Part shown: piece by piece, positions 1 to 8,330 of the stretch | Numbering within the stretch: the first letter of the stretch is position 1 | Layout: each line of letters opens with the position of its first letter | Assembly: GCA_031549455.1 (NCBI GenBank) | Contig: JAVBPT010000041.1 | Location: 1-39,822, forward strand | Direction of reading: 5' to 3' | Source of the DNA: JAVBPT01 sp031549455 | GTDB lineage: Bacteria > Bacillota > Clostridia > Lachnospirales > JAKSVV01 | DNA: 39,822 bases | The notes under the pieces: model-generated | Seen by the model: only the letters and a program-made list of their open reading frames with translations | Database searches by the model: none | Told to the model about the DNA's origin: nothing | Program-made: the position numbers and the translations under genes

Positions 1-224
1 TTGCTAACAGAACGCTGATTTAAAACTTCGTCCTTTATAAAAATTCGAATCACATCCTTTTCTTTCAGGATGGTATCCGCGCTGACTTTTTGCTGATTCA
101 GTTTGATGTTTTCTTTCCTAAAATGCTTATACAGAAAAGCCTTTGGCATTTTTCCAAAGTACTTTAATATAAATTTATCAATTCTCTGATTTTCATTATT
201 TTTATCAACTACAATTTCTCTCAT
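1..224 (-). CDS. RluC/RluD-family pseudouridine synthase, N-terminal part (cut by window edge)
   Basis: The minus strand reads from an ATG at 224 to the left edge with no stop (about 74 residues). The peptide begins MREIVVDKNNENQRIDKFI and continues with a pattern typical of an S4 RNA-binding domain (R-I-D-K-F, later K-E-N-I-K-L-N, then K-E-K-D-V-I-R-I), which is how RluC/RluD-type rRNA pseudouridine synthases begin. The catalytic domain with the HRLD-type aspartate lies outside the window. The ATG overlaps the TGA of the upstream DUF4015 gene in an ATGA arrangement, so the two are probably translationally coupled. The S4 match is reasonably clear; which of the Rlu enzymes it is cannot be told. 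Confidence 0.7.
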   Translation of the reverse strand, partial: MREIVVDKNNENQRIDKFILKYFGKMPKAFLYKHFRKENIKLNQQKVSADTILKEKDVIRIFIKDEVLNQRSVS

Positions 225-1429
225 TTTGCATTAAACCCGTCTACATGATAGTTATTTCCTGCGTTCCAGAATAACCATTCCTCATGATTTGTATCATAGG
301 TAGCCTGTATCTGCTCTCTCATTTGCTTTGGACCATAGGTTTGCCAATGAGCGATCCACGGGGCTGAAAAGTCCTGTAACCACGCTCTCACAATCGCTCT
401 ATTCTCTCCAGGTGGGATGGCGTCTAGCACCTTGGTAGACTCCTCTAGTGCCCGCTTAATCATACTGTAAGGATCTAGATCCGGATAAGTGACTCCGAGA
501 GATCCATCCGCATAATGGGAAGGGTAAATCATTGGACAAATGTAGTCCAGTATTTTGCCCATCTCAAGATAGCTTTGCCCCACAATTCTAGCATCCACCG
601 CACTAGTAATGATGGTTCCGAATACGTCGGCAGACACATAGACACCAAGTGGTGCCAATTGTTCTTTCGCATATTTTGTAAACTCTAAAATAATTTGTTC
701 TTTGTTTTTTTCTTGCCCCGGTGCTCCAAAATCCGCTAGATGAATTTGCCCCCCAGTGGCAAATCGAATATAGTCAAACTGAATTTCTGAGAAGCCAACT
801 CTTGCGGCTTCCTTTGCAATCTCTATAACATAATCCCATACATCCTTATTATATGGATTGACCCATGCTTCTCCACCCACTCTAAGTACGTTTCCTGCAC
901 TGTCTTTAATGGAAAGATCCGGCCTTTGCTTTGCAAGATAAGGATCTTTAAAGGCAACCACACGAGCGATTGGGAAAATGCCATTTTGTTTCATTTTCAG
1001 CACCAACTCTTCTGGATTTTTAAGTGCCCCACTCACATCTGCCCCAATTTGTTTCGCGGTCTCATAGCTCGTTATAAAGGTTATTCTTCCATCATCATTC
1101 TTTACGTTGATAACGAACGCATTGATCTCCTTTTGCTTTGCAATATCTATCCATTTATCAACATTTGCACTTGTTGATAATGTCCACTCACTTAAATAGA
1201 TGCCTTTCACAGCGGGAATCTTTTTATAAAGGCCAAGGTTCATGATCGGTTGCTCGTCGTAACCCGAAAGGCCAACACTCCCCGGCAGCTCCTTTGTGAT
1301 CCGAATCTTTCTTTCAAAATTTATAATATTCGTTTTGGACAAAACAAATATCGTCGGTATAATGAGAATGACCACAATCATTACCAGGTATAGCATTTTC
1401 TTTTTCATACTCATTTCTTTTTTCTTCAC
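221..1429 (-). CDS. Membrane-anchored glycosidase-like protein, DUF4015 family
   Basis: A 402-residue protein with one N-terminal membrane segment (about residues 12-31, hydrophobic after a lysine-rich start) followed by an extracytoplasmic domain. The domain carries the hallmarks of the DUF4015 (COG1306) putative glycosyl hydrolase family: GIYLSEWT near residue 76, the N-A-F-V-I-N-V-K-N-D-D-G strand, F-D-Y-I-R-F-A around residue 220, and P-M-I-Y-P-S-H-Y. The fold is predicted to be a TIM barrel; no substrate is established. The start is GTG: GAGG lies six bases before it, whereas the ATGs at 1414 and 1408 lack comparable spacing. The stop overlaps the start of the next gene by four bases. 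Confidence 0.8.
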   Translation of the reverse strand: MKKKEMSMKKKMLYLVMIVVILIIPTIFVLSKTNIINFERKIRITKELPGSVGLSGYDEQPIMNLGLYKKIPAVKGIYLSEWTLSTSANVDKWIDIAKQKEINAFVINVKNDDGRITFITSYETAKQIGADVSGALKNPEELVLKMKQNGIFPIARVVAFKDPYLAKQRPDLSIKDSAGNVLRVGGEAWVNPYNKDVWDYVIEIAKEAARVGFSEIQFDYIRFATGGQIHLADFGAPGQEKNKEQIILEFTKYAKEQLAPLGVYVSADVFGTIITSAVDARIVGQSYLEMGKILDYICPMIYPSHYADGSLGVTYPDLDPYSMIKRALEESTKVLDAIPPGENRAIVRAWLQDFSAPWIAHWQTYGPKQMREQIQATYDTNHEEWLFWNAGNNYHVDGFNAK

Positions 1430-1569
1430 AAATAACCTCTTTCAATATTATTAATAGGATTCACTTAAAAGTAAATTTTATATTAGTGCATAAAAGGAAA
1501 AAAATCTAATATTTTCAATTTTTTTTGGCAAAAACTCACATTTTTATTGTAACAGAAAAAGTCAAAAAA

Positions 1570-2169
1570 TCAATCTCTGTTTTCAATATTTAGCACTTTC
1601 ATCATTTCCCTTAATGCCTTTCCCCTATGGTTAACCGCATATCGCATTTCCTCAGAAAGCTCATCATTATAGGCATTTAAAACTGGATCGTAGAAAATCG
1701 GGGCATAACCAAAGCTTTGAGTTCCATGTCTTTCTTCTGTGATCAATCCCCTCCATTCACCACTGGTCACCCTTTTTGTCCCATCCGGCAAAATTGCCAC
1801 GAGAGAGCAGACATACCTTGCCCTTCGCTTCTCGATCGGCACGCCCGAAAGTTCCTCTAGTAGCTTGGTGACATTCGCCTCGTCGCTTCCATGTTCTCCT
1901 GCATAACGGGCAGAATATAGTCCAGGTCTTCCACCTAGGTACTCCACCTCTATCCCCGAGTCGTCCGCAATCACAATCTCATTGCAAAGTTTTGCAACAT
2001 CCGCCGCTTTTTTGGTTGCGTTTTCTTCATATGTACTTCCATCCTCAATGGTCTCAATATCAATTCCCATGTCCTTCATTGATACAATCTCTATATCATA
2101 TGAAGCCAACATCTTTTTTATTTCATTTACTTTCCCATTGTTTTTACTTGCAAACACAATCTTCTTCAT
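1570..2169 (-). CDS. rdgB: XTP/dITP diphosphatase (RdgB/HAM1)
   Basis: A 199-residue protein of normal length for the family. It hydrolyses non-canonical purine triphosphates (dITP, XTP) to monophosphates, keeping them out of DNA and RNA. Visible motifs are the N-terminal ASKNNGK phosphate-binding loop, EDGSTYEENA with the catalytic glutamate, IADDSGIEV (family ADDSGLEV), GRPGLYSARYAG, and NHRGKAL near the C-terminus (family SHRGKAL). One departure is SFGYAPIF where most members have GFGYDPIF; the aspartate-to-alanine change may alter nucleotide contacts. The gene starts 21 bases after dusB ends, so the two are probably co-transcribed. Confidence 0.93.
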   Translation of the reverse strand: MKKIVFASKNNGKVNEIKKMLASYDIEIVSMKDMGIDIETIEDGSTYEENATKKAADVAKLCNEIVIADDSGIEVEYLGGRPGLYSARYAGEHGSDEANVTKLLEELSGVPIEKRRARYVCSLVAILPDGTKRVTSGEWRGLITEERHGTQSFGYAPIFYDPVLNAYNDELSEEMRYAVNHRGKALREMMKVLNIENRD

Positions 2170-2190
2170 AAACTCTTCCTATTCTCGCAT

Positions 2191-3126
2191 TTAAATTTGA
2201 TACAACATTTCTTCTAACTTCTGATAACAGCAAACCTTACTAATCTCTTGTCGAATTTTGGCTCCATTCGGAATATTTTTCATATACCACAAAATATGTT
2301 TTCTCATCTCCACCATGCCACGTTCCTCCCCTTTTTCTTCAATGAGCATCCGTGTTTGGCAAAGTGCCATTTTAATCTTCATCTCTTTGGTCACTTTGAT
2401 CTCTTTTTCTTCCAAGATCTCCTGAATCAGCCATGGATTTCCGAGCACCCCTCTGGCCAACATAATGCCATCACACCCTGTTGCTTCCATCATCCTATTA
2501 GCATCCTGCCTTGTAAAAATATCCCCGTTTCCAATCACAGGAATTTTGACCGCCTGCTTTACCTGCTTAATCATCTCAAGATCTACCTTTCCACTGTAGT
2601 ACTGTTCCCTCGTTCTGCCATGAACGGTAATCATCGAGGCGCCTTCGCTCTCCGCAATCTTTGCGATTAAAATAGCATTCTCTTCTCCCGCTGCAAATCC
2701 TTTTCGAATCTTGATGCACACCGGTATATGGACGCGGTCCACAACCGCCCGAACGATCTTTCTAACAAGCTCTGGCTCTCTCAGAAGTGCAGACCCTTCT
2801 CCATTTTTTACAACCTTGGGTACAGGACAACCCATGTTAATGTCAATAAGATCAAAAGTCTCTTGCAGTTTCTCTGCTTCTTCCGCTAGGAGCGCGGGAT
2901 CCTTCCCAAAAAGCTGAACGCCCACCGGCCTTTCGATCTCCGATGTCTTAAGCAATTCTTTTGTTTTCTCGTTTTCATAACGTAAACCCTTGGCACTAAT
3001 CATTTCTGTAAAAGTGAGTGCGATACCAAATTGTTTACAAATGGTTCGATATGTAACGTCCGTTACCCCAGCAAGCGGTGCAAGCAGAACATGATTTGCA
3101 AGTTCTATATTTTTTATTTTTAGCAT
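2191..3126 (-). CDS. dusB: tRNA-dihydrouridine synthase DusB
   Basis: A 311-residue FMN enzyme that reduces uridines in the tRNA D-loop. The N-terminal TIM barrel shows LAPLAGVTD (FMN site), E-M-I-S-A-K-G, the catalytic cysteine in INMGCP (Cys100), a KIRKGF strand, VHGRTREQ and GNGDIF, then GIMLARGVLGNPW. The C-terminal helical domain is present. Length and order fit the DusB type of Firmicutes. The ATG is preceded by AAGGGTGG. It follows queH by nine bases, placing two tRNA-modification genes side by side. Confidence 0.92.
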   Translation of the reverse strand: MLKIKNIELANHVLLAPLAGVTDVTYRTICKQFGIALTFTEMISAKGLRYENEKTKELLKTSEIERPVGVQLFGKDPALLAEEAEKLQETFDLIDINMGCPVPKVVKNGEGSALLREPELVRKIVRAVVDRVHIPVCIKIRKGFAAGEENAILIAKIAESEGASMITVHGRTREQYYSGKVDLEMIKQVKQAVKIPVIGNGDIFTRQDANRMMEATGCDGIMLARGVLGNPWLIQEILEEKEIKVTKEMKIKMALCQTRMLIEEKGEERGMVEMRKHILWYMKNIPNGAKIRQEISKVCCYQKLEEMLYQI

Positions 3127-3135
3127 AAGCCACCC

Positions 3136-3744
3136 TTATTTATTAATCGCGCTATAAATGCAACCACAAAAATCTTGGCGATAAAGGTTGTGTTTTTTAG
3201 CGATTTCAAGCGTTTTTTTATAGCCTTCGTTCTTCTTAAAATTGGTTTCGAGAAAATTGATTTTGTATTCAAGACCAAGTGCTCTCCCCACCTTATTAAC
3301 GATATCTGCATTCTTATTCGGACTGATTGAAAGAGTGGTCGCCACATAGTTTATATCCATCTCTTTCGCCCTTTGCATTGTTTTTTCTAACCTAAGTTTA
3401 AAACACTCCTCACAACGCTCCAGCCCTTCCTTTTGTTTTTTATATCTATCTGTCACCGCAATAAAATTTTCGATATCATAGACTCCCTCTACAATTTGTA
3501 CATTCCACTTTTCCTCACTAATCAGTCTTTTAAGCTCAAATAGTCTCTTATTGTATTCCTCTTTTGGATGGATATTTGGATTATAGAAAAATAAAGTTAA
3601 CTCAAAATACGGAAGCAAAAGCTCGATCACATGACCAGCGCAGACTGCACAACACACATGAAGAAGCATCTTATTTTTCTTGAGACCACTACTCTCCTTT
3701 AAAAAGTTTTTCATGTAATTTTCAAAAGCCTCTTTTTTATCCAT
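3136..3744 (-). CDS. queH: Epoxyqueuosine reductase QueH
   Basis: A 202-residue protein of the DUF208/QueH family, the non-orthologous replacement for QueG that performs the last step of queuosine synthesis on tRNA. Visible motifs are HVCCAVC (Cys31, Cys32, Cys35), the FFYNPNIHP segment, CEEC in the middle, TTLSISPNKN, and DFCGC at the C-terminus; these cysteines hold the iron-sulfur cluster and second metal in this family. The start overlaps the end of birA by eight bases, indicating coupling. No other queuosine genes are visible nearby, so Q or a precursor is presumably supplied by loci elsewhere. Confidence 0.9.
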   Translation of the reverse strand: MDKKEAFENYMKNFLKESSGLKKNKMLLHVCCAVCAGHVIELLLPYFELTLFFYNPNIHPKEEYNKRLFELKRLISEEKWNVQIVEGVYDIENFIAVTDRYKKQKEGLERCEECFKLRLEKTMQRAKEMDINYVATTLSISPNKNADIVNKVGRALGLEYKINFLETNFKKNEGYKKTLEIAKKHNLYRQDFCGCIYSAINK

Positions 3745-4534
3745 CCATTAACCCCACACTAACATCCCCCGATGTCAGCACCTTTCTTTTGCCATCCGAA
3801 AACCTTACAATTAAATTTCCCTCTTCATTTATGTCCTCAGCAAAGCATTCGTACTGGTCATGATAATCCGAAACATGTACATTTTTACCGATCGTGATGC
3901 AGCGCTTTTTATAGTCCTTTATCTTTCTTTTGAAATTTTGATCCTCTGTATACGCGCTCACTTCCTCTAGTACCTTAGAACAAATCTCTCGAATCAGCTC
4001 CTCTTTGTCGAACCAAAACATTGGTTTAATCTGCTCTAAGGAAATTGCGCTCTCTTTTAATTCTTCTTCCAGATCTTCAACAAAAAGACGTATGTTGATC
4101 CCAATGCCAATGATTAGGTAATATGTCTGATTAAAATGAAGTGTCTCTGTCAGTATGCCACCTAACTTTTTATTATATACAAATAGGTCATTCACCCATT
4201 TTAACTGGACCAGATCACACTGCAATTTGAAATTTAATACATCTGAGGCAGCCATCCCAGTTAAAATGGTTATCCTGGAAAGTTTCTCCGAGAAATCCAC
4301 ATTCGGTATGACCAGTGTCATATAAATATTCTCTCTGCTCTTAGAATTCCATTTGTGTCCTATACGCCCTCTGCCGTCCGTCTGTGTATTTGCATAGATC
4401 AATGTCCGTGCAGAAATCTTTCCCAATCTGATTAAAGTCTTTGCTTCCTCATTGGTAGAACCGATGGAATCATAAAAACGTACATCGAGCTTATCAAATT
4501 TTATCACAAAATGTCCCTTTTTCTTTAGATCCAT
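3737..4534 (-). CDS. birA: Biotin--[acetyl-CoA-carboxylase] ligase, lacking the HTH domain
   Basis: Joins biotin through biotinyl-AMP to a lysine of biotin-dependent carboxylases. Motifs: YDSIGSTN at residue 21, the biotinyl-AMP loop TDGRGRIGHKW (residues 53-62), LKWVNDLF (family KWPND) and the GGILTE strand, followed by a small C-terminal SH3-like domain. There is no N-terminal winged-helix region, so this is a monofunctional ligase, not a repressor. Start choice is uncertain. The ATG at 4534 overlaps a promoter -10 box (see 4533-4561), and a GTG at 4507 has AAGGGA six bases upstream and would begin MIKFDKLDVRFYDS, which fits the family better if that promoter is used. Confidence 0.9.
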   Translation of the reverse strand: MDLKKKGHFVIKFDKLDVRFYDSIGSTNEEAKTLIRLGKISARTLIYANTQTDGRGRIGHKWNSKSRENIYMTLVIPNVDFSEKLSRITILTGMAASDVLNFKLQCDLVQLKWVNDLFVYNKKLGGILTETLHFNQTYYLIIGIGINIRLFVEDLEEELKESAISLEQIKPMFWFDKEELIREICSKVLEEVSAYTEDQNFKRKIKDYKKRCITIGKNVHVSDYHDQYECFAEDINEEGNLIVRFSDGKRKVLTSGDVSVGLMDG

Positions 4535-4561
4535 TATACCCTTTTTCAGTTATACAAGCAA
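4533..4561 (-). promoter_or_regulatory. Possible promoter inside the mutS-birA junction
   Basis: On the minus strand TTGCTT (4561-4556) is separated by 17 bases from a perfect TATAAT (4538-4533). The -10 box overlaps the ATG of birA, so a transcript from here would begin after that ATG and would have to use the GTG at 4507. The sequence match is direct; activity is inferred. Confidence 0.45.
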
Positions 4562-4572
4562 GAAAATTTGAT

Positions 4573-7131
4573 CTATTTTATTTTACTCTTTAATTCATAT
4601 AAAATATTCATCGCCTCAATCGGTGTAATTGCCTCAATATTCAGTTGATTCACATAGGAGAAAAGATCCACCTCTTGATCCGCCGTTTCCTCTTTTTTGA
4701 CCACATCCGCCCGCTCCAATTCTCTCAAAATATCCTTGGCCCTTTTCGTAACCTCTGCTGGAACCCCTGCCAGTTTTGCAACCTGCACCCCGTAACTATT
4801 TTTTAACTCTCCAGCCACAATTTTTCTAAGAAACAGAATATCGTCATCCACTTCTTTTACACTAATGTAATAATTTTTTACATTTTCTAGCTTTTTCTCA
4901 AGCTCTGTAAGCTCATGATAGTGTGTCGCAAAAAGGGTTTTCGCCTTGATTTTTTTGTGTAGATGCTCAATGACCGCCCAGGCAATGCTAAGCCCGTCGA
5001 AGGTGCTGGTTCCCCTTCCGATTTCATCTAAGATAAGCAAACTCTTGCTAGTGGCATGATTTAAAATGTTAGCCACTTCAATCATTTCCACCATAAACGT
5101 GCTCTGCCCCTGGGATAGGTCATCGGATGCGCCCACCCTTGTAAAAATCCGATCCACCACACCCACTTTAGCAGAACTAGCTGGTACAAAGCTTCCAATC
5201 TGAGAAAGCAAGGTGATGATTGCCACCTGCCGCATATACGTAGATTTTCCAGCCATGTTTGGACCAGTAATAATGGCGATCTCATTCTCTGCATTGTCCA
5301 GGTACGTATCATTTGTAATAAACTGACCATCGCTCATCCATTTTTCAACCACAGGATGTCGCCCATCTTTAATCTCAATCACATCCTCTGACGTGACCTC
5401 CGGCTTTACAAATTTTTGCTTATCTGCCACCTCAGCAAAGGATTGTAGGACATCTATAACTGCTAGTGCCCCTGCCACTTTCTGTATCCTCACAATCTGT
5501 TTTAGGATCTCTTCTCTCACCTTTTCAAATAGTTCATACTCCAGTTTAATTAATTTATCCTCTGCTCCCAAGATGGTGTCTTCAATCTTTTTAAGCTCAT
5601 CGGTGATAAACCTTTCTCCGTTTGCAATGGTTTGCTTACGGATAAAATAGTCGGGAACATTCGCTAGATTGCTCTTCGTAATTTCAATATAATAACCAAA
5701 AACTTTGTTATAGCTCACTTTTAAGTTTTTGATTCCAGTCTTTTCCCTCTCCCTCGCTTCGATCTCAAGGAGCCATGTGTTTCCATTGTTTTTGGCTTCC
5801 CTCAGGGTGTCTACCTCTTTATTATAACCCTTTTTAATCATGTTGGCCTCTCGAACTGATAAGGGTGGGTCATCTATAATCGCGTCCTCAATTAACCTCC
5901 AGACATCCTCCAATAAATCAACATCCCGGTTTAACTTTTGAATAATCACACTACCCATGTCCTCCAAATTAAGTTTGATGGGCGCAAGCATCTTGATAGA
6001 AGATTTTAGCGCAATCAGGTCTCTCGCATGAATGGTCCCGTACACGATCTTACTAACCAAACGTTCAAAGTCATACACCCCACTTAATAGTTCTCTGACC
6101 TCCATGCGAAGCAATGGTGCCTCTTTGAATGCCTCTACTCCATCCAAACGTTCAATAATTTCTTCTTGGTGAATAAGCGGTTCCTCCAACCATTTTTTCA
6201 AAAGTCTTGCCCCCATGGCAGTTTTGGTTTTATCCAACACCCAAAGGAGGGAACCCTTTTTATTCTTCTCTCTTAATGTTTCAACAAGTTCTAGATTTCT
6301 CCTGGTTGAAAGGTCCAAAATCATATAGTCCGATGTATTGTAATACGACACCTTCGAAATATGCCCAAGACTCGATTTCTGATTTTGATATAGATATTCT
6401 AAGGTTGCCCCGCAGGCAATGAGCACGTTCTCCTCTCCTGCTATTCCATACCCTTCTAGCGTGGCCACGTTAAAGTGTTGCTTTAACTTTTTAATACAAA
6501 AATCAAGATCAAAAAAATAGTCTGGTAAAAAGTTGATAAAGGCTTTAAAACGATCACAAATCGCTCTTTTGGCTTCCTCGTTCTCATAAAACCGAGCGTT
6601 CACAACAACCTCAGCCGGGTCATATTTTGCAATCTCACCCATTAAATCTGAAAGTGTCTTATTTTCAAGCTTCGTTACTTTAAATTCTCCCACTGTGGTA
6701 TCCACAACCGCAACACCAAAGTTTTTCTCAGCCTGTTGATAGATGCACATTAAATAATGATTACTGCCATTCTCGAGATTGTCCACATCGATGACTGTTC
6801 CAGGCGTCACAATTCTTACCACTTCTCTTTTTACAATGCCTTTGGTGAGGTTTGGATCCTCTGTCTGCTCGCAAACGGCCACCTTATATCCCTTGTCTGT
6901 CAGTCTTTTGATATATATTTCCACAGCGTGGTAGGGAACGCCACACATCGGCGCCCTCTCCTCTAGACCACAATTTTTCCCTGTTAGTGTGAGCTCAAGC
7001 TCTTTTGACGTGAGGATGGCATCCTCAAAAAACATCTCATAGAAGTCACCCAATCTGAAAAAAAGGATGCTATCTTTGTTCTGTTCCTTAATCTCCATAT
7101 ATTGCTTCATCATCGGCGAGACTTTTTCCAC
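4573..7131 (-). CDS. mutS: DNA mismatch recognition protein MutS
   Basis: Recognises base mismatches and small loops and recruits MutL. With the GTG start at 7131 the protein has 852 residues. Domain I carries the mismatch-probing F-Y-E motif at residues 30-32 (LGDFYEMFFEDA); the connector, lever and clamp follow. The ATPase has Walker A GPNMAGKST near residue 622, the LSQGQSTFMVEM signature, Walker B LLILDEIGRGTS and the FATHYHEL switch. An ATG 18 codons further upstream exists, but it overlaps the -35 box of the promoter at 7157-7185; the GTG has GGAG six bases before it and gives MVEKVSPMMKQY, the usual N-terminus. mutL is about 4.5 kb away in a separate operon. Confidence 0.95.
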   Translation of the reverse strand: MEKVSPMMKQYMEIKEQNKDSILFFRLGDFYEMFFEDAILTSKELELTLTGKNCGLEERAPMCGVPYHAVEIYIKRLTDKGYKVAVCEQTEDPNLTKGIVKREVVRIVTPGTVIDVDNLENGSNHYLMCIYQQAEKNFGVAVVDTTVGEFKVTKLENKTLSDLMGEIAKYDPAEVVVNARFYENEEAKRAICDRFKAFINFLPDYFFDLDFCIKKLKQHFNVATLEGYGIAGEENVLIACGATLEYLYQNQKSSLGHISKVSYYNTSDYMILDLSTRRNLELVETLREKNKKGSLLWVLDKTKTAMGARLLKKWLEEPLIHQEEIIERLDGVEAFKEAPLLRMEVRELLSGVYDFERLVSKIVYGTIHARDLIALKSSIKMLAPIKLNLEDMGSVIIQKLNRDVDLLEDVWRLIEDAIIDDPPLSVREANMIKKGYNKEVDTLREAKNNGNTWLLEIEAREREKTGIKNLKVSYNKVFGYYIEITKSNLANVPDYFIRKQTIANGERFITDELKKIEDTILGAEDKLIKLEYELFEKVREEILKQIVRIQKVAGALAVIDVLQSFAEVADKQKFVKPEVTSEDVIEIKDGRHPVVEKWMSDGQFITNDTYLDNAENEIAIITGPNMAGKSTYMRQVAIITLLSQIGSFVPASSAKVGVVDRIFTRVGASDDLSQGQSTFMVEMIEVANILNHATSKSLLILDEIGRGTSTFDGLSIAWAVIEHLHKKIKAKTLFATHYHELTELEKKLENVKNYYISVKEVDDDILFLRKIVAGELKNSYGVQVAKLAGVPAEVTKRAKDILRELERADVVKKEETADQEVDLFSYVNQLNIEAITPIEAMNILYELKSKIK

Positions 7132-7156
7132 TTTTTTCTCCAAATTTCTACATATC

Positions 7157-7185
7157 AATATATCATTCTTAAATGAAATGTGCAA
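7157..7185 (-). promoter_or_regulatory. mutS promoter
   Basis: Minus strand TTGCAC (7185-7180), 17-base spacer, TATATT (7162-7157). It sits just downstream of the yvcK terminator. Transcription would begin near 7150, giving a short leader with GGAG and the GTG start at 7131, and would exclude the longer ATG-initiated reading. Confidence 0.6.
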
Positions 7186-7189
7186 GGAG

Positions 7190-7216
7190 AAATAAAAAAT
7201 AGACGCATTCTGCGCC
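7190..7216 (-). terminator. Intrinsic terminator after yvcK
   Basis: Minus strand stem GGCGCA / TGCGTC with a GAA loop (one G-T pair), followed by TATTTTTTATTT. It lies 11 bases after the yvcK stop and separates yvcK from mutS. Confidence 0.65.
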
Positions 7217-7226
7217 TACCCTACTA

Positions 7227-8249
7227 TTAAATATTATTTAGAATCGTTTCGGATAACTTTTGTGCATTGTGTCGGATATAACCCTTTTTGATTTCAATTA
7301 GATTTTCCTCCACAATCTCAATTCCCCGAGTTTTGATTTCTTTTTTCTGTTTATCGTCCAAAAGAAGCTGCGTAGAATCCTGTATTCCATAGTTGTCAAT
7401 CGCTTCCGTCAATGCAGATCCTGTTTTTAGAAATTCGTCATCAACCCTTTGTTCCTTTAATATGTTCGCATCGATCACGTAATGATTGGCTACAACCGTG
7501 TCGATAATGCCATCTCCCACATGTTTTTTAATTACATCTAGATAATCTATGATTTCGTAACCATCGGTTTCGCCAGGCTGTGACATCAGATTTGCCACAT
7601 AAAATTTCTTTGCCTTTGTTTCTCTTAAAACATCTGCGATTTTTGGGATAACCAGATTTGCCAAAACGCTGGTATACAAACTACCCGGTCCAATCACGAC
7701 TGCATCCGCTTTATATATTTCATCCAGCACAGCATGATATGGCTTTGGATTGGGCTCTACAAATAGAGTGTCAATCGCTGTTTTTTGTTTAATAACCTCC
7801 AGCTTGATTCCGGATTCTCCCGTTACGATCTTCCCATTTTTTAATTTTACAGAAAGTTGCAGATCGTCCAAACTTACTGGAAGCACTTTCCCCTTGACGG
7901 CTAAAAATTCTGAAATCTTCGCGATGGCCTGTTCAGTACTACCAAATATTTCTGACATCGCTGCGATAAATAAGTTTCCGAGGCATTGGCCTTGTAACCT
8001 GCCTCGATCAAATCGGTATTGAAAAACATCCTGCATCGTTGGTTCTGTATCCGCTAGAGCAAGGATACAAGAACGAATGTCTCCCGGAGGAAGCATTCCA
8101 AGGTCCTCACGCAACATTCCCGAACTACTCCCGTTGTCTGTAACGGCCACCACAGCCGTAATATTCTCAGTATAGTTTTTGAGTCCCCTTAAAAACACTG
8201 CTTGACCTGTTCCACCACCAATAATCACAATCTTTTTATTTGTTTGCAT
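7227..8249 (-). CDS. yvcK: YvcK-family protein (gluconeogenesis/cell-shape factor, CofD-like fold)
   Basis: A 340-residue protein of the YvcK/CofD-like family. In Bacillus, YvcK binds UDP-sugars and is needed for normal morphology on gluconeogenic carbon sources. Seen here: the N-terminal nucleotide-binding loop GGGTGQAVFLRGL, VTDNGSSSG, LPPGDIRSCILAL, GQCLGNLF and VIGPGSLYTSVLANL, all in family order and at full length. The usual neighbours rapZ (yvcJ) and whiA (yvcL) are absent from this window, so the gene is detached from its common cluster. The start has AGGTG ahead of it, and a promoter is visible at 8303-8330. Confidence 0.9.
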   Translation of the reverse strand: MQTNKKIVIIGGGTGQAVFLRGLKNYTENITAVVAVTDNGSSSGMLREDLGMLPPGDIRSCILALADTEPTMQDVFQYRFDRGRLQGQCLGNLFIAAMSEIFGSTEQAIAKISEFLAVKGKVLPVSLDDLQLSVKLKNGKIVTGESGIKLEVIKQKTAIDTLFVEPNPKPYHAVLDEIYKADAVVIGPGSLYTSVLANLVIPKIADVLRETKAKKFYVANLMSQPGETDGYEIIDYLDVIKKHVGDGIIDTVVANHYVIDANILKEQRVDDEFLKTGSALTEAIDNYGIQDSTQLLLDDKQKKEIKTRGIEIVEENLIEIKKGYIRHNAQKLSETILNNI

Positions 8250-8302
8250 TTTTTACACCTCAAAAATTAAATTTGCTCTTTGTTCCTCCTTTACTACAAT
8301 AT

Positions 8303-8330
8303 ATTATACAACTATTTTGTTATATTACAA
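8303..8330 (-). promoter_or_regulatory. Probable yvcK promoter
   Basis: Minus strand TTGTAA (8330-8325), 16-base spacer, perfect TATAAT (8308-8303), overlapping the stop region of the preceding gene. It would give a leader of about 45 bases in front of yvcK. Confidence 0.5.

Noticed and set aside
3120..3347. 75-codon minus-strand frame overlapping queH
   Set aside because: It is an alternative frame of queH; queH has the conserved cysteine motifs and this frame has none.
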